Origin: Microtetraspora malaysiensis
GTDB taxonomy: Bacteria > Actinomycetota > Actinomycetes > Streptosporangiales > Streptosporangiaceae
Length of the DNA stretch: 64,000 bases
Direction: 5' to 3'
Assembly (NCBI RefSeq): GCF_001528665.1
Contig: NZ_BBYJ01000033.1
Coordinates: 29,177-93,176, forward strand
Below are positions 8,694-15,831 of the stretch, piece by piece (position 1 is the stretch's first letter; every line of letters begins with the position of its first letter). The notes under the pieces were generated by a model. It saw only the letters and a program-made list of their open reading frames with translations. It was not told the origin of the DNA and did not search any database. The position numbers and the translations under genes were made by a program.

Positions 8694-8849
8694 GTTGCGC
8701 ACCCCCTCCGGGGATGAGACGAACACCTTCCATTCTATGTCCGCTACTTCCCCTCAATTCGGGTTTATGCATTTACGTCCGAGTGAGGTTGGCGAGCGCC
8801 CGCACCCCGCCGCCCTGTACCCGCCGCCCCGGAGTCTCTGATTCCGGGG

Positions 8850-9316
8850 ACGCCGAGCCGGTGCCCGAAGCGCTTCTCGCCGACGCCATCGGCCTCGACG
8901 TCACGCTGGAGAACGGGGTCAGGGCGCCGACCGTGGCCGAGCACTGGTTCGGGGAGGGCGTCGGCGCGTCGCCGTTCGTGCGGACGGGCCGGGCCGTCGG
9001 GCTCGCCCTGGCCTCCGTCGTCCAACCTGGTCGGCCCTGGATCGTGGTGGCCGGGGAGGAGGCGGTCGTCTGCGACTTGCTGGAGCACCAGGTCAGGGAG
9101 GCGCTGGCCGCCCGGGCGTACGGCGGGGCATACGGAGGGGCGTCCCGGTGCCGGCTCGTCCTGCGTCCGCTGCGGCCGGAGGGTTGGGAGCGCGGCGCCG
9201 CCGTCGTGGCCCTGCGCGGGCTGTTCCCCGACGGCCGTGTCGACGGTCGCTGGAACGGCCGACGGCCGTCGTTTCCTTTCGTTCGTCAATTAATTCGGTC
9301 GTGGTGTTTCAGCTAA
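8850..9316 (+). pseudogene. Remnant of a ROK-family (NagC-like) regulator or sugar kinase
   Basis: One open frame holds two pieces of a ROK protein joined directly. DAIGLDVTLENGVRAPTVAE and HWFGEGVGAS match the ROK stretch that precedes the nucleotide/sugar centre. The text then jumps to RTGRAVGLALASVVQPGRPW and IVVAGEEAVVCDLLEHQ, the C-terminal lobe, and ends with LRPLRPEGWERGAAVVALRG, the family's usual tail. The middle, including the GxGxG and CxCGxxGC zinc motifs, and the N-terminal winged helix are missing. There is no ribosome site. I infer a deletion of roughly 120 internal codons plus loss of the 5' half. Confidence 0.7.
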
Positions 9317-9549
9317 ATTCAGGCGGCGACGCCGTCATCGAGAGGCGGTGGTCCGGTGTTCGCCGCGTCGGCGGTCGGCGTTCTCGACGCTCCGATCAGC
9401 GGAAACAGCCGATGTGCCCGATCCGGCGCGGCATTCCCGGCCTTTCGTGTGGTGATCCACCCGCGGCGATCACGTGGTTGTCGATTCACGGCGCGGGGAG
9501 GCCGCCGTATCGTGATTGTGGGAGCGCTCCCGCAACTAAGGAGGCGCAA

Positions 9550-10143
9550 GTGGTTCTTCCCTTCGCGAAGGAGCCGCCGGAGGCGTCGACGCGCGCGGCG
9601 GAGTGCCTGCTGCCCGCGACGGGCGCCGGCGTGGCCGCCGCCCGCGCGCTCGTCCGCCGAGAGCTCCCCTCGTGGGGCGCGGAGGCGCTGGTCGACGACT
9701 GCGTGCTCGTCGTCGGCGAGCTGGCCGCCAACGTCGTACGGCACGGCGGGGCCGCGTTCACCCTCCGCCTGGCCGGCGACGGCGCCGGGATCCGCGGCGA
9801 GATCTTCGATCCGGGGGAGGGCGTGCCCCGGGCCCGGCTTTCCGGTCCCGGCGCGACCGACGGCCGGGGGCTGCTCATCGTCGGCGCGCTCACCGACGAG
9901 TGGGGCGTACGGCCGGGCCGCTATGGCAAGACGGTGTGGTTCGTCGTCGGCGGCGCCCGACGGGGCGCGGGCCATCCGGACTACCCGGACTACTCGGGCC
10001 GTTCGGACTACCCGGACTACTCGGACTGTCCGGCTCGGCCGGATCGCTTCGCGTTCGCGAACCGGGCCAGCGCCCGCGCCGCGATCTCCTCCGGCGCCTG
10101 CCGCGAGCTGTCCGCGGTCAGGTCGGCCACCTCGCTGAAGTAG
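9550..10143 (+). CDS. ATP-binding protein of the anti-sigma / RsbW (GHKL) type
   Basis: A 197-residue single-domain HATPase, the form used in actinobacteria as anti-sigma kinases or regulatory ATPases. The N-box is VLVVGELAANVVRHGG, the G1 box EIFDPGEGVP, and the G2 region ATDGRGLLIVGALTDEWGV. A perfect AAGGAGG sits 6 nt before the GTG at 9550. The domain is complete by about residue 140. The last ~55 residues are a Tyr/Pro/Asp repeat (YPDYSGRSDYPDYSD) followed by sequence that is antisense to the neighbouring kinase gene, so the natural stop was probably lost. The partner sigma or anti-anti-sigma factor is not in view. Confidence 0.82.
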   Translation: MVLPFAKEPPEASTRAAECLLPATGAGVAAARALVRRELPSWGAEALVDDCVLVVGELAANVVRHGGAAFTLRLAGDGAGIRGEIFDPGEGVPRARLSGPGATDGRGLLIVGALTDEWGVRPGRYGKTVWFVVGGARRGAGHPDYPDYSGRSDYPDYSDCPARPDRFAFANRASARAAISSGACRELSAVRSATSLK

Positions 10144-10559
10144 GCCAGCCGCCGTTCCCGCTGCTCGGCCAGCATCTCCGCCGTATCGGGGGCGAAACGC
10201 GGCCGGTGCGTCCCCGAGAGCGTCCGCTCCGCGAGGACCGCGGGCGGAGCGTCCAGGAACACCACGAAGGCCCGGCCCAGCGCCCGTCTCGACGCCGGGT
10301 CCTCGACGGCGCTCGCCGCCGCCGCGATCACCACGAACGGGTCCCCGGCGAGCGCCTCCCGCAGCAGGGACGCCTCACGGGCGTGCAGCTCCGCCGCCCC
10401 GAGATCGGTCGCGATGTCCGCCGCCGTCGTGCCGTACCGCTCCAGCAGCTCCTCGTCGTTGTCGCGCAGCGGCCGGTCGAGCGCGTCGGCCATCAGCCGG
10501 GCGACCGTGGTCTTCCCGGCTCCCATGAGGCCGGTCACGACGATCGGGATGTCCGTCAC
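10017..10559 (-). CDS. Shikimate kinase-like P-loop kinase
   Basis: A 180-residue P-loop small-molecule kinase. Walker A is GLMGAGKTT, followed by the shikimate-kinase-like acidic motif RPLRDNDEELLERYG. The lid contains R-x-R (THRPRF) and the C-terminal region has the expected helix. It resembles AroK but lacks the full canonical GGG substrate motif (the equivalent is AAAASAV), so the acceptor may be another sugar or acid. GTG at 10559 with GGAGG upstream is the start. It overlaps the antisense 3' tail of the RsbW-like gene by 127 nt. The housekeeping aroK normally sits with aroB/aroC, which are not here. Confidence 0.75.
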   Translation of the reverse strand: MTDIPIVVTGLMGAGKTTVARLMADALDRPLRDNDEELLERYGTTAADIATDLGAAELHAREASLLREALAGDPFVVIAAAASAVEDPASRRALGRAFVVFLDAPPAVLAERTLSGTHRPRFAPDTAEMLAEQRERRLAYFSEVADLTADSSRQAPEEIAARALARFANAKRSGRAGQSE

Positions 10560-10666
10560 GGGGATCCTCCCTCCGCCTCGCGGCCGATGTTTGGGAGCCG
10601 TCGGGTGGATAGGGCTGATTCGTAGGAAGGCGATCCGCGAGAGTCCGAGAAAGGGGAGCCGCACGC

Positions 10667-11065
10667 ATGCCAGGCCGCGAGGAACTCCCGTCCACCCTGG
10701 AGCGCTCGCCCAAGGAGGCGCAGAAGACGTGGATCAAGGCCCATGACTCCGCCGTCGAGACGTACGGCGAGGGGGAGCGGGCGCACCGGACCGCGTACTC
10801 CGCGCTGAAGCACTCCTTCGAGAAGGTGGGTGACCACTGGGAGAAGAAGGAGAAGCGGGGGCCGTCGGACGCGCAGGCGCGCAAGAGCACGCCCAAGCGT
10901 GGCAAGACCGCCGAGGGAGTGAACGCCTCCGCTTCCAAGCACCACCTCTACGAGACCGCCGCCCGCCTGGAGGTCAGGGGCCGGTCCAAGATGTCCAAGG
11001 ATGAGCTGGTCGGCGCGATCCAGAAGGCCAACCGCCGCGCGACCGCGAGGGCGCGGGGACGCTGA
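10667..11065 (+). CDS. ChaB family protein with Rho-N/SAP-like tail
   Basis: A 132-residue basic cytosolic protein. Residues 1-60 are a ChaB domain (LPSTLERSPKEAQKTWIKAH, then AYSALKHSFEKVGDHWEKKE). Residues ~92-132 form a short helix-extended-loop-helix region like Rho-N/SAP (LYETAARLEVRGRSKMSKDE, then LVGAIQK), which usually contacts nucleic acid. ChaB proteins were named for a cation-transport regulator in E. coli, but actinobacterial members have no proven role. The start ATG has AAAGGGGAG upstream. Confidence 0.83.
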   Translation: MPGREELPSTLERSPKEAQKTWIKAHDSAVETYGEGERAHRTAYSALKHSFEKVGDHWEKKEKRGPSDAQARKSTPKRGKTAEGVNASASKHHLYETAARLEVRGRSKMSKDELVGAIQKANRRATARARGR

Positions 11066-11151
11066 ACGTGCCGGCCGGGGCACGCGGGAGCCCGAACGGA
11101 GCACTCCGCCCGGGCTCCCACCCGGCCGTGCCCGACCCCGGGCACAGCCGG

Positions 11152-11439
11152 TCACCCTCTCGACCGCGGGCCCACGCCGAGCCGGCGCTGGCGGCGCAGG
11201 GCGAAGAAGATGTCGGCGATCACGATGGCGGCGACGACGCCCGCCGCGGCGAGCACCCACCACACCCGGGTCAGCGCGCCGGTGAGGGCGACGCCGAAGC
11301 ACACCGCCAGGAGGAGAGCGCCGAGCAGGATGTGGATGACGTCACGTGGCGTCGCGGGCACGCGGGCGATCCCCTTCTCGGACTCCTGTTCGGGCGTGAT
11401 GCGGGGTTCCTGCGGATAGCTACGGGGTTCCTCGGACAT
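11152..11439 (-). CDS. Small two-TM membrane protein, DUF6343-like
   Basis: About 95 residues: a polar N-terminus (SEEPRSYPQEPRITPEQES), then two membrane segments (DVIHILLGALLLAVCFGVAL and WWVLAAAGVVAAIVIADIFF) and a basic tail (ALRRQRRLGVGPRSRG). This is the layout of actinobacterial DUF6343 proteins, whose function is unknown. ATG at 11439 is preferred over the in-frame codon at 11448. Confidence 0.6.
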   Translation of the reverse strand: MSEEPRSYPQEPRITPEQESEKGIARVPATPRDVIHILLGALLLAVCFGVALTGALTRVWWVLAAAGVVAAIVIADIFFALRRQRRLGVGPRSRG

Positions 11440-11585
11440 GCGGCCCACCTACCCTCGGATCCGGTCGACTATCGCGTCGTTGTAGCGGGTTTGCCGGCAC
11501 GCGCTCCGGGTAGCCGCGCCCAGGTGTCCCAGCCTCTACCGGTAACAAGCGCGGCCGGCGTCGGGTCCCGCGATCGCGTGGCGCC

Positions 11586-12650
11586 ATGAGGAACCTCCTC
11601 GTCGAAGGCGTCGAACAGATCGCCGTGCTCCGGGCCAACGCTCTCGGTGACTTCCTGCTCGCGCTGCCCGCCCTGGAGGCGGTGAAGCGGGCCTATCCGG
11701 CGGCGCGGCTGACGCTGCTCGCCCGCGAGTGGCATGCCCGCTTCCTGCGCGGCCGACCGGGACCGGTGGACGACGTCGTCGCGCTGCCGCCGATCCGCGG
11801 TGTTTCCGCGCCGTCCGACCAGGCCAGTACGGAAACACCGCGGATCGGCCGCCTCTACGACGCGCTGCGCGGTCGCTTCGACCTCGCGCTCCAGATGCAC
11901 GGCGGAGGCCGCAACTCCAATCCGTTCCTGCGGCGGCTCGGCGCCCGCGTTACCGCGGGGCTGCGTACGCCGGACGCCGCGCCGCTCGACCGCTGGGTGC
12001 CGTACGTCCCCTACCAGCACGAGACGCTGCGCTATCTGGAGGTGGCCCGGCTGGTCGGCGCGCACAGCGGCTGCTCCCTGGAGCCCCGGGTGGTGGTCAC
12101 CCGGGCCGACTGGGCCGAGCTGAGCAGAGTGGTCGGCTCGCTGCCGCGCGGCGTGGTCGCCGTCCATCCCGGCGCGAACGACGCGCGCCGCCGATGGCCT
12201 CCCGAGCGCTTCGCCGCCGTGGCCGACCGGCTCGGCCGTCCCGTCGTCGTGACCGGCACCGAGCCGGAACGCGAGATCGTGGAGCGGGTCGTGCGCGCGA
12301 TGCGCGGCCCCGCCGTGCCCGTGGTCGGCGAGTTGTCGATCGGCGGACTCGCCGCGCTCTACGCCGCCTGCGACCTGCTGATCGCCAACGACACGGGGCC
12401 GCGGCACCTGGCCGCCGCCACCGGCACGCCCACCGTCGGCGTCTTCCTGTGCGTGAACCTCGTCAACGCGGGGCCGCTCTCCCGCAGCCACCACCGGCCG
12501 CTGATCTCGTGGACCACCGCCTGCCCCGTCTGCGGCGCCGACGGGACCGACCCGTACGGCGAGCCGTGCGAGCACCGCGTGTCGTGGGTGGGCGACGTGA
12601 CCGTGGAGGAGGCGGTGGGACAGGCCCGGGACCTGCTGGGATGGCGCTGA
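11586..12650 (+). CDS. Glycosyltransferase family 9 (heptosyltransferase-like)
   Basis: A 354-residue GT-B fold transferase of the ADP-heptose:LPS heptosyltransferase family. The N-terminal lobe opens with IAVLRANALGDFLLALPALE, the standard GT9 acceptor-side motif. The C-terminal lobe contains VAVHPGANDARRRWPPERFA and LIANDTGPRHLAAATGTPTV, the nucleotide-sugar site. A Cys cluster near the end (CPVCG and PCEH) recalls other actinobacterial GT9s. The organism is a monoderm without LPS, so the product may be a cell-wall or secondary-metabolite glycan. Codons for residues ~69-88 contain a 20-bp perfect inverted repeat that looks like a small insertion. Confidence 0.85.
   Translation: MRNLLVEGVEQIAVLRANALGDFLLALPALEAVKRAYPAARLTLLAREWHARFLRGRPGPVDDVVALPPIRGVSAPSDQASTETPRIGRLYDALRGRFDLALQMHGGGRNSNPFLRRLGARVTAGLRTPDAAPLDRWVPYVPYQHETLRYLEVARLVGAHSGCSLEPRVVVTRADWAELSRVVGSLPRGVVAVHPGANDARRRWPPERFAAVADRLGRPVVVTGTEPEREIVERVVRAMRGPAVPVVGELSIGGLAALYAACDLLIANDTGPRHLAAATGTPTVGVFLCVNLVNAGPLSRSHHRPLISWTTACPVCGADGTDPYGEPCEHRVSWVGDVTVEEAVGQARDLLGWR
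11789..11849. repeat. 20-bp perfect inverted repeat inside the GT9 gene
   Basis: GCCGATCCGCGGTGTTTCCG at 11789-11808 is the exact reverse complement of 11830-11849, with a 21-nt loop. It lies wholly within coding sequence and would form a very strong hairpin in the mRNA. The encoded peptide (PIRGVSAPSDQASTETPRIG) falls between conserved GT9 blocks. Confidence 0.9.
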
Positions 12651-12762
12651 CATGACGGCGCCGAGATGACGGAGGGGGCCGACCTCGGCCGGCCGCGCGA
12701 CGACCCGTTTTATCCCTGATTGGGCGGGCAGGCGCTGGAGAGGCTGATCTGAGGGGGAGTCC

Positions 12763-13008
12763 ATGGACGCGCCGCACTATGTCGCGGCCCGGGTGCAGCG
12801 GGCGCTGGCGGAGGACGAGCGGACCGTCGAGCTGGGGATCAGGGTCGACGTGCGAGGAGACAAGATCTTTCTCCGGGGCCGGGTCAGCGCGCCGGAGCGC
12901 CGTCTCCTGATCGAGGACGTCGCCCGTGAAGCCGCTCCGGGCCTTTCCGTGCACAACGAGATCACGCTGGTGGAGGTCCGTGAGCCGGGAGAGGAGGAGC
13001 TTCTGTGA
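12763..13008 (+). CDS. BON-domain protein
   Basis: An 81-residue single BON domain: VAARVQRALAEDERTVELGI, then FLRGRVSAPERRLLIEDVAR, with the conserved central Gly and the family's alpha-beta repeat. BON domains bind phospholipid or act as small partner modules; there is no signal peptide, so this is cytosolic. Its stop overlaps the metallophosphoesterase start by 4 nt (GTGA), suggesting a two-gene operon. AGGGGGAG precedes the ATG. Confidence 0.78.
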   Translation: MDAPHYVAARVQRALAEDERTVELGIRVDVRGDKIFLRGRVSAPERRLLIEDVAREAAPGLSVHNEITLVEVREPGEEELL

Positions 13009-13757
13009 CACAGACGAGAGTCGCTGCCGTGGCGGACATTCACATGGGGGAGGACCTGCGCGGGCGCTTGCGGCCCAAGCTCCACGGCATCGAGGATCGG
13101 GCCGACGTCCTCCTGGTGGGTGGTGATCTGACCAGGCACGGGACCGTCGCCGAGGGCCGGGTGGTCGCCGACGAACTGCGCGACCTGCCGATCCCCGTGA
13201 TCGCCGTGCTCGGCAACCACGACTACCACTCGGACTCGGAGCAGGCGATCACCGCGATCCTGCGGGACGCCGGAGTGATCGTGCTCGACGACGAGGCGAC
13301 GATTCTCTCGATGAACGGCGCGACGCTGGGCGTGGTAGGCGGCAAGGGGTTCGGCGGCGGGTTCGCCGGCAAGTGCGCGAGCGAGTTCGGCGAGCCGGAG
13401 ACCAAGGCGTTCGTCCGGCACACCCGGCACATCGCCGACCGCTGGCGGAACGCGCTGAGCGGCCTGGACAGCGACCACCGGGTCGTGCTGAGCCACTACT
13501 CGCCCGTCAAAGACACCCTCATGGGCGAGCCCACGGAGATCTATCCGTTCCTCGGGAGTTACCTGCTCGCGGAGGCGGCCGACGAGGAGGGCGCCGATCT
13601 GATCATCCACGGTCACGCGCACCTCGGCACGGAGAAGGGGCTCACCCCCGGCGGCATCCAGGTGCGCAACGTCGCCGTGCCGGTGATCGGCATGGCGTAC
13701 GCGGTCTACCGCCTCAACGCGCATGACACCGCGCCGCCGTCGGGGCCGGACCGGTGA
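13005..13757 (+). CDS. Calcineurin-like metallophosphoesterase
   Basis: A 250-residue binuclear metal phosphoesterase. The five family blocks are present in order: VADIHMG (D-x-H), VGGDLTRHG (GDx2), LGNHDYHS (GNHD), VVLSHYSP (H) and IIHGHAHLG (GHxH). The substrate could be a cyclic nucleotide, phosphodiester or phosphoprotein. Small cytosolic members next to BON genes occur in actinobacteria, but no role is established. It is translationally coupled to the BON gene. The GTG at 13005 directly precedes TQTRVAAVADIHMG. Confidence 0.87.
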   Translation: MTQTRVAAVADIHMGEDLRGRLRPKLHGIEDRADVLLVGGDLTRHGTVAEGRVVADELRDLPIPVIAVLGNHDYHSDSEQAITAILRDAGVIVLDDEATILSMNGATLGVVGGKGFGGGFAGKCASEFGEPETKAFVRHTRHIADRWRNALSGLDSDHRVVLSHYSPVKDTLMGEPTEIYPFLGSYLLAEAADEEGADLIIHGHAHLGTEKGLTPGGIQVRNVAVPVIGMAYAVYRLNAHDTAPPSGPDR

Positions 13758-13879
13758 CCGCGGCCGTCAAATCCGACATACTTTGTAAAGGGGGCGCAGA
13801 GGGGCGTTCCTTGCGGTTTGCCATCGAAGCCGCCTACCCCGGATTGTTTGCGTCGAATTCGGAGGGGCAGACGAGCCAA

Positions 13880-14476
13880 GTGGGCAGTCACACGCACGCC
13901 GTCACCGACGCCATCCTGGACACCCTCAAGCGCGCGGGCGCGGGCCTGCGCGACGCGGGGGTGCGCTTCGCTCTGGCCGGTGGCTGCGCCGGCTACGCGC
14001 GAGGGGCCGCTCCCTCGCTGCACGACGTCGACTTCGCGCTCGTCGAGGAGGACGTCGGGCTCGCGCTCAAGACCCTGGAGGATCTCGGGTTCCGCACGGT
14101 CAAGCCGCCGGAGGACTGGCTCGTCAAGGCGTACGACGAGAGCGGCGTTCTGGTGGACCTCATCTTCTCGCTGGCCAACCGGCCGGTCACCGACGAGATG
14201 ATCGCCCGCGCCGATCTGATCAATGTCGCCGCGCTCAACCTGAAGGTCCTGGAGGCGACCGACCTCGTCATCTCGTGGATCATGCCGATGTCGGAGCACA
14301 GTTGCGACTACGGGGCGATGCTCCCCATGGTCCGGGCGATGCGCGAGCAGGTCGACTGGAGCAGGGTGGCCGCCGTCGCCGCGCCCTCGCCGTACGCCTC
14401 GACCTTCGTGACGCTGCTCGAACGGTTGGGCGTCATCGCCCCGGTCACGCCCTCGGCGGGGGTGACCTGGCCCTGA
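13880..14476 (+). CDS. Nucleotidyltransferase-fold protein
   Basis: About 198 residues with a pol-beta-like nucleotidyltransferase core: GVRFALAGGCAGYARGAAPS, then LHDVDFALVEEDV, where the DVD aspartates bind metal. A following helix-strand pair runs KTLEDLGFRTVKPPEDW. The second half carries DESGVLVDLIFSLANRP with a third acidic site. Such proteins resemble antibiotic-nucleotidyltransferases or MNT-type enzymes, with an unidentified substrate. GTG at 13880 is preferred, since the 42 extra residues back to 13754 are atypical. The next gene is tRNA-Lys. Confidence 0.7.
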   Translation: MGSHTHAVTDAILDTLKRAGAGLRDAGVRFALAGGCAGYARGAAPSLHDVDFALVEEDVGLALKTLEDLGFRTVKPPEDWLVKAYDESGVLVDLIFSLANRPVTDEMIARADLINVAALNLKVLEATDLVISWIMPMSEHSCDYGAMLPMVRAMREQVDWSRVAAVAAPSPYASTFVTLLERLGVIAPVTPSAGVTWP

Positions 14477-14590
14477 CCGCCTCCCTTGATCGACGCCGCG
14501 TACGCGACGAGAGCCGGGCTTTCGGGGCGCGTGCGCCTTCACGCGCATGGACGAAGTACCTCAAATCTTCGCTACTCTTATGGGTGTCAG

Positions 14591-14664
14591 GCGCCGCTAG
14601 CTCAGTTGGTTAGAGCAGCTGACTCTTAATCAGCGGGTCCGGGGTTCGAGTCCCTGGCGGCGCA
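14591..14664 (+). tRNA. tRNA-Lys (anticodon CTT)
   Basis: A complete cloverleaf of 74 nt: acceptor GCGCCGC pairs with GCGGCGC, D-arm GCTC/GAGC, anticodon stem GCTGA/TCAGC around loop CTCTTAA (anticodon CTT), five-base variable loop, T-arm CGGGG/CCCTG with TTCGAGT, and discriminator A. CCA is not encoded. Its 3' half is a likely integration site for the downstream element, since tyrosine integrases commonly use tRNA 3' ends. Confidence 0.97.
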
Positions 14665-14672
14665 CTTGCAAG

Positions 14673-14707
14673 AAGCCCAGGTCGGTATCAATGACCTGGG
14701 CTTTCTT
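14673..14707 (+). terminator. Rho-independent terminator after tRNA-Lys
   Basis: AAGCCCAGGTC (14673-14683) pairs perfectly with GACCTGGGCTT (14693-14703), with a 9-nt loop and a short T-rich tract after it (TTTCTT). It lies 9 nt beyond the tRNA. The AGGTC...GACCTGGG form is common after actinobacterial tRNA genes. Confidence 0.88.
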
Positions 14708-14972
14708 CATTTGGGAACCATCCTGACGACGGCCCGTGCCTCGCTGTGATCATGATGGTTGCTCGATGGCTGCTCGTCTGTCGTGATCTTGTTTCCGTCA
14801 TGATCCATACGCCATTCGCGGGTTCCCTGTTAGGGCCACGTATCGCCCGAGGACGTTTGTCCGGGGCAGGGCAGGTGCAGGACGGGGGCATCGGCGGCCG
14901 TGTCCGGTGGCGGGCGTGGTGGCCCCGCCCGCGACAGAGCAATGATGATCCACATTCGAGTGGGACAAAGGA
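14708..14972. other. Stretch without recognised gene between tRNA-Lys and the element
   Basis: No coding frame here has convincing composition or homology. TGATCATGA-like and GTCATGATCC words recur, but no direct copy of the tRNA 3' end is visible. The stretch may include the left end of the integrated element. Confidence 0.4.
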
Positions 14973-15722
14973 TCAATGTTTGGATGGTGTGGAGGCTTTC
15001 TCTGTCCACTCGTTCAGGCCTGCGGCAAGGGCCTCTTCGATCCTTCCCTTCCCGGCGGCCTCTGCAAGGTCGGCAAGGCAGTAGCAGCTGCTCAGATTCG
15101 CAGCGAGGATGCAGATGCAGATGCCCATGATGCGGAGCGCGTGGGCAGACGACTCCACGATTTCCTCGCCCGGGATCGGGATCTTCTTGGCGTGCTCTCG
15201 AAGGATGTCGACGAGGGCACGCCCGGCCCGATCTGTGGGCGACTGGCCGACGAGAATGTCGGCTACGAATTCGTGTGCATGATCCTTCGCATCGAGGAGA
15301 CGGCGCGCTGCTTGTGCTAACGGGAGACAGCCTGAGTTCTGGCTGGACTCCACCTGGCCCCAGAGGTTCTCACCGAGCACGGCGACCCCCTGCTTGGCCA
15401 CTACCGCCGCCCAGCCGTCCGTGCATGTAGCTGCGACGGTTGCGATGACGGTCTCTTCGGCGGTGCTGAACGGCGGCGCAGCGGCATGACTGGTAGATCT
15501 TCGACTCCTACGTCCGCCATACGAGGGCGCGCGGCCCCGATGGTCGCCGCAGGGAGATCTTCTACGACGCCTGCAAGGCCTTCCGGTGCGCGTCTCCGTG
15601 GAACCGCAGATCTTGGCCATGAAACGACCATCCGATAGTCCTGGTAATCCGGATACTGTCCAGATGGTCATGCTTCTTGGACGAAGGGGTGGGAGGAGAA
15701 ACCCTTGCGTATTTCGACTCAT
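14973..15722 (-). CDS. Uncharacterised protein, possibly a degenerate ORF
   Basis: An open frame of 249 codons. The first ~80 residues are Arg-rich and look out of frame. From about residue 81 the sequence becomes protein-like: FSTAEETVIATVAATCTDGW, then LPLAQAARRLLDAKDHAHEF, GEEIVESSAHALRIMGICIC and LADLAEAAGKGRIEEALAAG. I recognise no family. Translation of the opposite strand near 15,500-15,610 is also protein-like, so a small rearranged or truncated gene is likely. It lies between tRNA-Lys and the integrase, where debris is common. Confidence 0.35.
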   Translation of the reverse strand: MSRNTQGFLLPPLRPRSMTIWTVSGLPGLSDGRFMAKICGSTETRTGRPCRRRRRSPCGDHRGRAPSYGGRRSRRSTSHAAAPPFSTAEETVIATVAATCTDGWAAVVAKQGVAVLGENLWGQVESSQNSGCLPLAQAARRLLDAKDHAHEFVADILVGQSPTDRAGRALVDILREHAKKIPIPGEEIVESSAHALRIMGICICILAANLSSCYCLADLAEAAGKGRIEEALAAGLNEWTEKASTPSKH

Positions 15723-15831
15723 ACGCGTGTCCCGTGAGAAAGCCGAATCAGGCTGAACCGTTGTTCCTTGCGGGAATTGGGAAGATCCTCGTCGTCATAC
15801 GAAGGGGCTCAGGCTGCTGACGTTCGCCGCG

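Noticed and set aside
10017..10559. Housekeeping aroK
   Set aside because: No aroB or aroC neighbours, and the substrate motif differs from the usual glycine-rich form.
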